A stretch of DNA of 64,000 nt from Acidobacteriota bacterium (GTDB taxonomy: Bacteria; Acidobacteriota; Holophagae; Holophagales; Holophagaceae): contig JAJYRN010000009.1 in the NCBI GenBank assembly GCA_021794095.1, positions 1-64,000 on the forward strand, in the 5' to 3' direction. The number at the start of each line of letters is the position of its first letter. The stretch's first letter is position 1. Shown in pieces: positions 60,233 to 64,000 of the stretch. Below the pieces are notes generated by a model, which was given only the letters and a program-made list of their open reading frames with translations, did no database searches and was not told where the DNA came from. Made by a program: the position numbers and the translations under genes.

Positions 60233-62918
60233 GGTAGAGGTCGCTGCGCATCCGGTCGTAGGTGAAAGCGAACACCTTCCCATCGGGCGTGGCGTAGGCC
60301 GTGCGCGTCTGCAGGTAGCCTGAAGGATCCGGCGGGTCGAAGCGGTCCACTTCGGTGCGTCGGCCCGTGACAGGGTCCAGGCGGGTGATGGTCACGGGCA
60401 GCACGGACAGTTCGGGACGGACGAACAACGCCCGCCCATCCGCGGTCCAACTCATGAGGCGTTCCTCGGGCCGCAGGCCATGCACGGGTTCGGGCCTGCC
60501 CCCATCCACCGGGAGGATGAACCAGGTTTCCCGGTCGCGCGTGATGAAGAGCCGCTTCCCGTCGGGAGACAGGGGGCAACTGCCCACGATGTTGTGGCCG
60601 AACCCTTCCTCTGTGATGGGCTGCGGTTCGCCCCCGGCGAGATCCACCCGGTAATAGCGGAGGCCGTGGCCACGTTCGCTGCCCTGGAAGATGGCCCGGC
60701 GGCCATCGGGCAGCAGGAACGCGCAATCCACCACGTTGAACCGGCTGGGCAGGGGGGTGACGATGGGGCGGCCCGGACCCGTCGGTACGAACACGAGGCA
60801 GGGCCGCGGGGCGGTGGGATCGAGGAGGGCCGCGGGATCCACGCCTTTGGCCAGGAGCGCGGAGGTGACATCGGTGCCGAGATCCTTGGGTGTGAGGCCG
60901 TTGAAATTCATCTGGATCCAGGCGCCGCCCAGGGAGAAGCCGTAGGGGTTGCCCTTGGCAAAACGGATGGGGGGGCCACTCCGGGGATCGTCCAGGTAGG
61001 TCTCATCCAGGGCGGTTCCGCCATCCAGGACGGGGGATTCGAGCAGCAGCAGGCGATGGCCATCGGCGCTGAGCCCCTCGACCTGGGTGCCACCGCGCAC
61101 GGACACGGCTCGCACGGTGGGATCCCCCGCCCGCTGCGTCAGAACACCCCGGCTGATCTCCTGGTTCACCAGGAGCGCGCGCCCATCCGGAAGGACGTCC
61201 ATGAGCTGCTTCAGGCCATCCCCGCGCCAAAGCAGGCGGGGGGTGCGTCCGGCTTCCAGGGCCCAGAGGGCGGTCTGATCCCCCTGGCGTTCGGAAAGCC
61301 AGAGCTCCTGGCCAGGCCCCCAGGCCAGCCCCGTGAGGGTGTCGCCGTAGCCATCGCCGGGTTTCTCGAAGAGCACGGAGCGGCTGCCATCGCGCCCCAG
61401 TACCACAACACTTGAGTTCCCCTGCTGAGCCTCCACCAGGGCCAGGCGGTCGCCCGTGCGCGAGGGGCGGAGCAGTTTCACCGAATGGCTGATGCCTTTG
61501 AAGCTGAGCGCCACCTTGCCCACCGGAAATTCGAGCCGGGTCCGGAGATCGTTGTCGCTGGTCAACAGGATGAGGCCCTGGCCGTCCCAGGCGGCTTCCA
61601 GCACATTGGGCTGAAGGATCCGCACGCCGTCGCCCGTGGCGGAGGCCTGGGTCAGGGTGCCCCGGTAGTGGCCCAGCAACCATCGCTCAGGATGGCGGAG
61701 GAAGACCAGCTCGTTGGTCTTCGAGACGCCCAGCAGCAGGGCGTCCTTCAGCCCGAGGGGTTTGGGCGTGGCGCTGCGCGGATCGAGGGCGAAGATCTCA
61801 GGGGCCTCCCCCCCGATCCGCGCGGTGAAGTAGAGGGTCTTCCCATCCGGCCCGAAGCAGGCGGATTCCACGGCCCCGGGGGCGAGGGGAAAGCGCTGGA
61901 AGGTGGGCATCGCAGGCCCCGCAGGCCGACTGATCGGCAGCAGCCAGAGGGCTGCGGCGCCCGCCAGCATGAGGGCGAGCCCCGCCAGGCTCCGGCGCAG
62001 CCAGGGGCGCTGTCGGAACAGGCGGGTGCCCCGGTCCGTCATGGCCCCCAGGCCTGACAACGGCGCTTCCAGACCAAAAGCCAGATCCTTCATGGTCTGG
62101 AACCGGTCCTGGGGGCGTTTCTCAAGGCAGCGGAACACCACCCGCTCCAGCCCGGGTGGGATGGGGCCCCGCAGTCCGCTGAACTCCGGGGGCTCATCGC
62201 GGAGGATGGCCGTCACGGATTCCGCCCCGCTCGACCCGCTGAATGGACGTCGGCCCGTGAGTATTTCGTACAGAACCACGCCGAAACTGAAGATGTCCGA
62301 GCGCGGATCCACCGGCTGGCCCCGGAGTTGTTCGGGACTCATGTAGCCCACGGTGCCGATCACGGCGCCCGCGCGGCTCAAGGTCGTCTGCGGAGACGTT
62401 CCGGGGGGCAGGGTCGAGGCCGCATCCCAGGGCGGCTCCACGGGTTTGGCCAAACCGAAATCCAGCACTTTGATCTGGCCGTCCACGGTCAAGAACAGGT
62501 TGTCGGGTTTCAGATCCCGGTGGACGATGCCCTTTTCGTGGGCGGCGCCCACGCCCCGGGCGATCTGGATGGCCCATTCCAGAGCTTTCCGGGGAGGAAC
62601 GGCGCCCTCCTCGAGCAGGTGCCGGAGGGAGGCCCCTTCCAGCAGTTCCATGACGGCGTAGGCCCGGGAACCATCCCAGCCGAAATCGAAGATGCCGAGG
62701 ATGTTGGGATGGGACAGGGCTGCCACCGCCTTGGCCTCGCGTTCGAAGCGGGCGCGGATTTCGGGATCTTCCGCCAGGCCCTGGGGCAGGATCTTGATGG
62801 CCACCAGGCGATCCAGCTTGGGATCCCTGGCTTTGTACACCTCGCCCATGCCTCCCGACCCGAGCGGGCTCAGGATCTCGTAGGGGCCGATGCGCGTGCC
62901 GGGGTTGAGCGCGGCCAT
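60213..62918 (-). CDS. Ser/Thr protein kinase with a C-terminal TolB/WD40-like propeller
   Basis: The 901-residue protein has a kinase domain first (glycine loop LGSGGMGEVYKARD, AIKILP, HRDLKPDN, DFGLAKP, GTVGYMSPEQL), so it should be active. A membrane helix follows at about residue 320 (SLAGLALMLAGAAALWLLP). About 550 residues of beta-propeller follow outside the membrane (repeats such as FGPDGKTLYFTAR, LSPDGKRLFITRD, YATPDGKVFAFTYD). This layout is very common in Acidobacteriota. The propeller probably senses an extracytoplasmic ligand. Confidence 0.92.
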   Translation of the reverse strand: MAALNPGTRIGPYEILSPLGSGGMGEVYKARDPKLDRLVAIKILPQGLAEDPEIRARFEREAKAVAALSHPNILGIFDFGWDGSRAYAVMELLEGASLRHLLEEGAVPPRKALEWAIQIARGVGAAHEKGIVHRDLKPDNLFLTVDGQIKVLDFGLAKPVEPPWDAASTLPPGTSPQTTLSRAGAVIGTVGYMSPEQLRGQPVDPRSDIFSFGVVLYEILTGRRPFSGSSGAESVTAILRDEPPEFSGLRGPIPPGLERVVFRCLEKRPQDRFQTMKDLAFGLEAPLSGLGAMTDRGTRLFRQRPWLRRSLAGLALMLAGAAALWLLPISRPAGPAMPTFQRFPLAPGAVESACFGPDGKTLYFTARIGGEAPEIFALDPRSATPKPLGLKDALLLGVSKTNELVFLRHPERWLLGHYRGTLTQASATGDGVRILQPNVLEAAWDGQGLILLTSDNDLRTRLEFPVGKVALSFKGISHSVKLLRPSRTGDRLALVEAQQGNSSVVVLGRDGSRSVLFEKPGDGYGDTLTGLAWGPGQELWLSERQGDQTALWALEAGRTPRLLWRGDGLKQLMDVLPDGRALLVNQEISRGVLTQRAGDPTVRAVSVRGGTQVEGLSADGHRLLLLESPVLDGGTALDETYLDDPRSGPPIRFAKGNPYGFSLGGAWIQMNFNGLTPKDLGTDVTSALLAKGVDPAALLDPTAPRPCLVFVPTGPGRPIVTPLPSRFNVVDCAFLLPDGRRAIFQGSERGHGLRYYRVDLAGGEPQPITEEGFGHNIVGSCPLSPDGKRLFITRDRETWFILPVDGGRPEPVHGLRPEERLMSWTADGRALFVRPELSVLPVTITRLDPVTGRRTEVDRFDPPDPSGYLQTRTAYATPDGKVFAFTYDRMRSDLYLMDGLR

Positions 62919-62922
62919 CGTC

Positions 62923-63843
62923 CTACCTCACCCACCCCAGGTAGCCCAGCCACATCGCCCGGCCGAAGAACACGACGAGGGGCGTGGCGAGGGCCAGGAA
63001 GCAGCCGAAGGGCAACATCGTCTGGGATCCCGTGCGGCGGATGAGCATGAGCGGGATGCCCACGGCCGCGCCCAGGGCGGCGCCGAGGAAGAGGATGCCG
63101 AGCATCGGTCCCCAGCCCCAGAAGGCGCCGAGCCAGGCCAGCATCTTGAAATCGCCCATGCCCAGGCCATCGGTCTTGCGGATGGCCTTGTAGAGGAAGG
63201 CGATCAGGGCCGGGCCGCCATAGCCGAGCGCCAGGCCCAGCAGGCTGCCTTTCCAGGTGAGCGTCGCGCCGAAGGTGGACCAGGCGGGCGCCGGCTGGAG
63301 GCCGTTGTGCCAGAGGCTGACGGCCAGCAGGTTCGAAAAGCCATGCCCGCTGAGGATCACCACGGTCTGGTCCGCGAAGAGCGCCTGCGGCAGGGCGAAG
63401 AGAACCCCCAGGGCCATCAGGGGGAACTGGAGGACATCCGGCAGGATCATCTCGGTGAGGTCCGTGAAGAAGAGCACCAGCAGGGCGAAGCCGCAGATCA
63501 CGCCCTTCAGCCAGATCAGGGTGCCGAAGGGGAGGAGCCAGTGGGCCCCGCCCAGGATCAGGCCGCCCAACAGCTCCACAAGCGGGTAGCGGAACGGGAT
63601 GCGCCAGCCGCAGGCCGCGCACTTCCCCCGCAGCCAGAGCCAGCCGAACACCGGGATGTTATGCCAGGGCTTGATCCGCGCCTTGCAGGAGGGGCAGTGG
63701 CTGGCCCGGGTGATGACATCCCGTTCGGCAGGATCCTCCTGGGGCAGGCGGTGGATCAGCACATTGCAGAAGGATCCCAGCACCAGCCCGAACGGGGCCA
63801 GCAGGGCGGTGAGGATCCAGGGGGGCAGGTCCAGGAGGGGCAT
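62923..63843 (-). CDS. pilD: Prepilin peptidase
   Basis: The 306-residue integral membrane aspartyl protease cleaves and N-methylates type IV prepilins and pseudopilins. Visible features: an N-terminal GSFCNVLIHRLP, a cytoplasmic zinc module with CPSC...CAAC, and the two catalytic Asp motifs FFTDLTEMILPD and GMGDFKML. Its stop is four bases before the kinase start on the same strand, so the two are cotranscribed. No other pilus gene is in the window. Confidence 0.93.
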   Translation of the reverse strand: MPLLDLPPWILTALLAPFGLVLGSFCNVLIHRLPQEDPAERDVITRASHCPSCKARIKPWHNIPVFGWLWLRGKCAACGWRIPFRYPLVELLGGLILGGAHWLLPFGTLIWLKGVICGFALLVLFFTDLTEMILPDVLQFPLMALGVLFALPQALFADQTVVILSGHGFSNLLAVSLWHNGLQPAPAWSTFGATLTWKGSLLGLALGYGGPALIAFLYKAIRKTDGLGMGDFKMLAWLGAFWGWGPMLGILFLGAALGAAVGIPLMLIRRTGSQTMLPFGCFLALATPLVVFFGRAMWLGYLGWVR

Positions 63844-63909
63844 GCGTCCACGATACCGGGAGCTTCTTCCCCTTTCGCGGCAGAATAAAGGTGACGCCCC
63901 GGAGGCCCC

Positions 63910-64000
63910 GTGTTCCGCAGCCTGATCCTGTGCACCACCCTTGGCCTGGGCGCCCTGTCCGCCCAGCAGCCCCCGGCACCCGCCCCGGCCACCGCGCCCG
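63910..64000 (+). CDS. N-terminal part of an exported protein (partial, runs off the right edge)
   Basis: GTG 63910 is preceded by GGAGG at 63901-63905. The visible 30 residues are a signal peptide ending LSAQ and a Pro/Ala-rich start of the mature protein. Nothing more can be said. Confidence 0.6.
   Translation, partial: MFRSLILCTTLGLGALSAQQPPAPAPATAP

Overview
The window is a GC-rich bacterial chromosome segment packed with short operons on both strands. The gene content suggests an Acidobacteriota member of the Holophagae type (Geothrix-like). The clues are an OmcA/MtrC-type decaheme outer-surface cytochrome, a large sortilin-like propeller protein, kinase-propeller fusions, Gram-negative envelope genes (heptose kinase, beta-barrel proteins) and a menaquinone-linked type of electron-transfer oxidoreductase. 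The taxonomic placement is inference from gene content; no rRNA gene is present.

Layout. 1-2963: end of one multihaem cytochrome and a complete decaheme lipoprotein (extracellular electron transfer). 2984-10943: small HhH and Hpt proteins, an MBL hydrolase, a barrel protein, a TPR protein, purC, two M16-like proteins without a zinc site, and a repeat-rich DUF4097-like protein. 11051-12999: thiolase and ftsE. 13000-18220: an AT-richer accessory island with an IS91-type transposase remnant and minus-strand genes of unknown function, including a nucleotidyltransferase/partner pair. 18224-20947: engB, a VanZ-phosphoesterase fusion and tRNA-Gln/tRNA-Glu. 21039-25671: a signalling operon with two FHA-GGDEF cyclases and a Ser/Thr kinase. 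25715-33077: a dienoyl-CoA isomerase-like enzyme, the sortilin-like protein, a WYL regulator and a DUF4382 lipoprotein. 33255-36536: a redox cassette (thioredoxin-DUF4266 fusion, DUF3570 barrel, ApbE, DsbD-N-like). 36522-42662: a methyltransferase, prs, murA, purM and folE. 42752-48021: a probable ceramide/sphingolipid operon followed by two small envelope-type genes. 48046-50790: an oxidative-stress cluster (rubrerythrin, DUF3501, Dps, superoxide dismutase). 50830-64000: signal peptidase, a degenerate QueD-like protein, an ETF:quinone oxidoreductase-like Fe-S protein, proline dehydrogenase, Trm112-like protein, heptose kinase, tmk, holB, a YecH-like protein, methylmalonyl-CoA epimerase, a kinase-propeller and prepilin peptidase.

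Together the genes describe a respiring Gram-negative organism that oxidises fatty acids and amino acids (thiolase, dienoyl-CoA isomerase, EMO-like oxidoreductase, proline dehydrogenase, methylmalonyl-CoA epimerase) and can probably pass electrons to extracellular acceptors. It carries defences against oxygen and probably makes sphingolipids. The least explained part is the 13-18 kb island; the most coherent inferred pathway is the 42.7-47.0 kb lipid operon.
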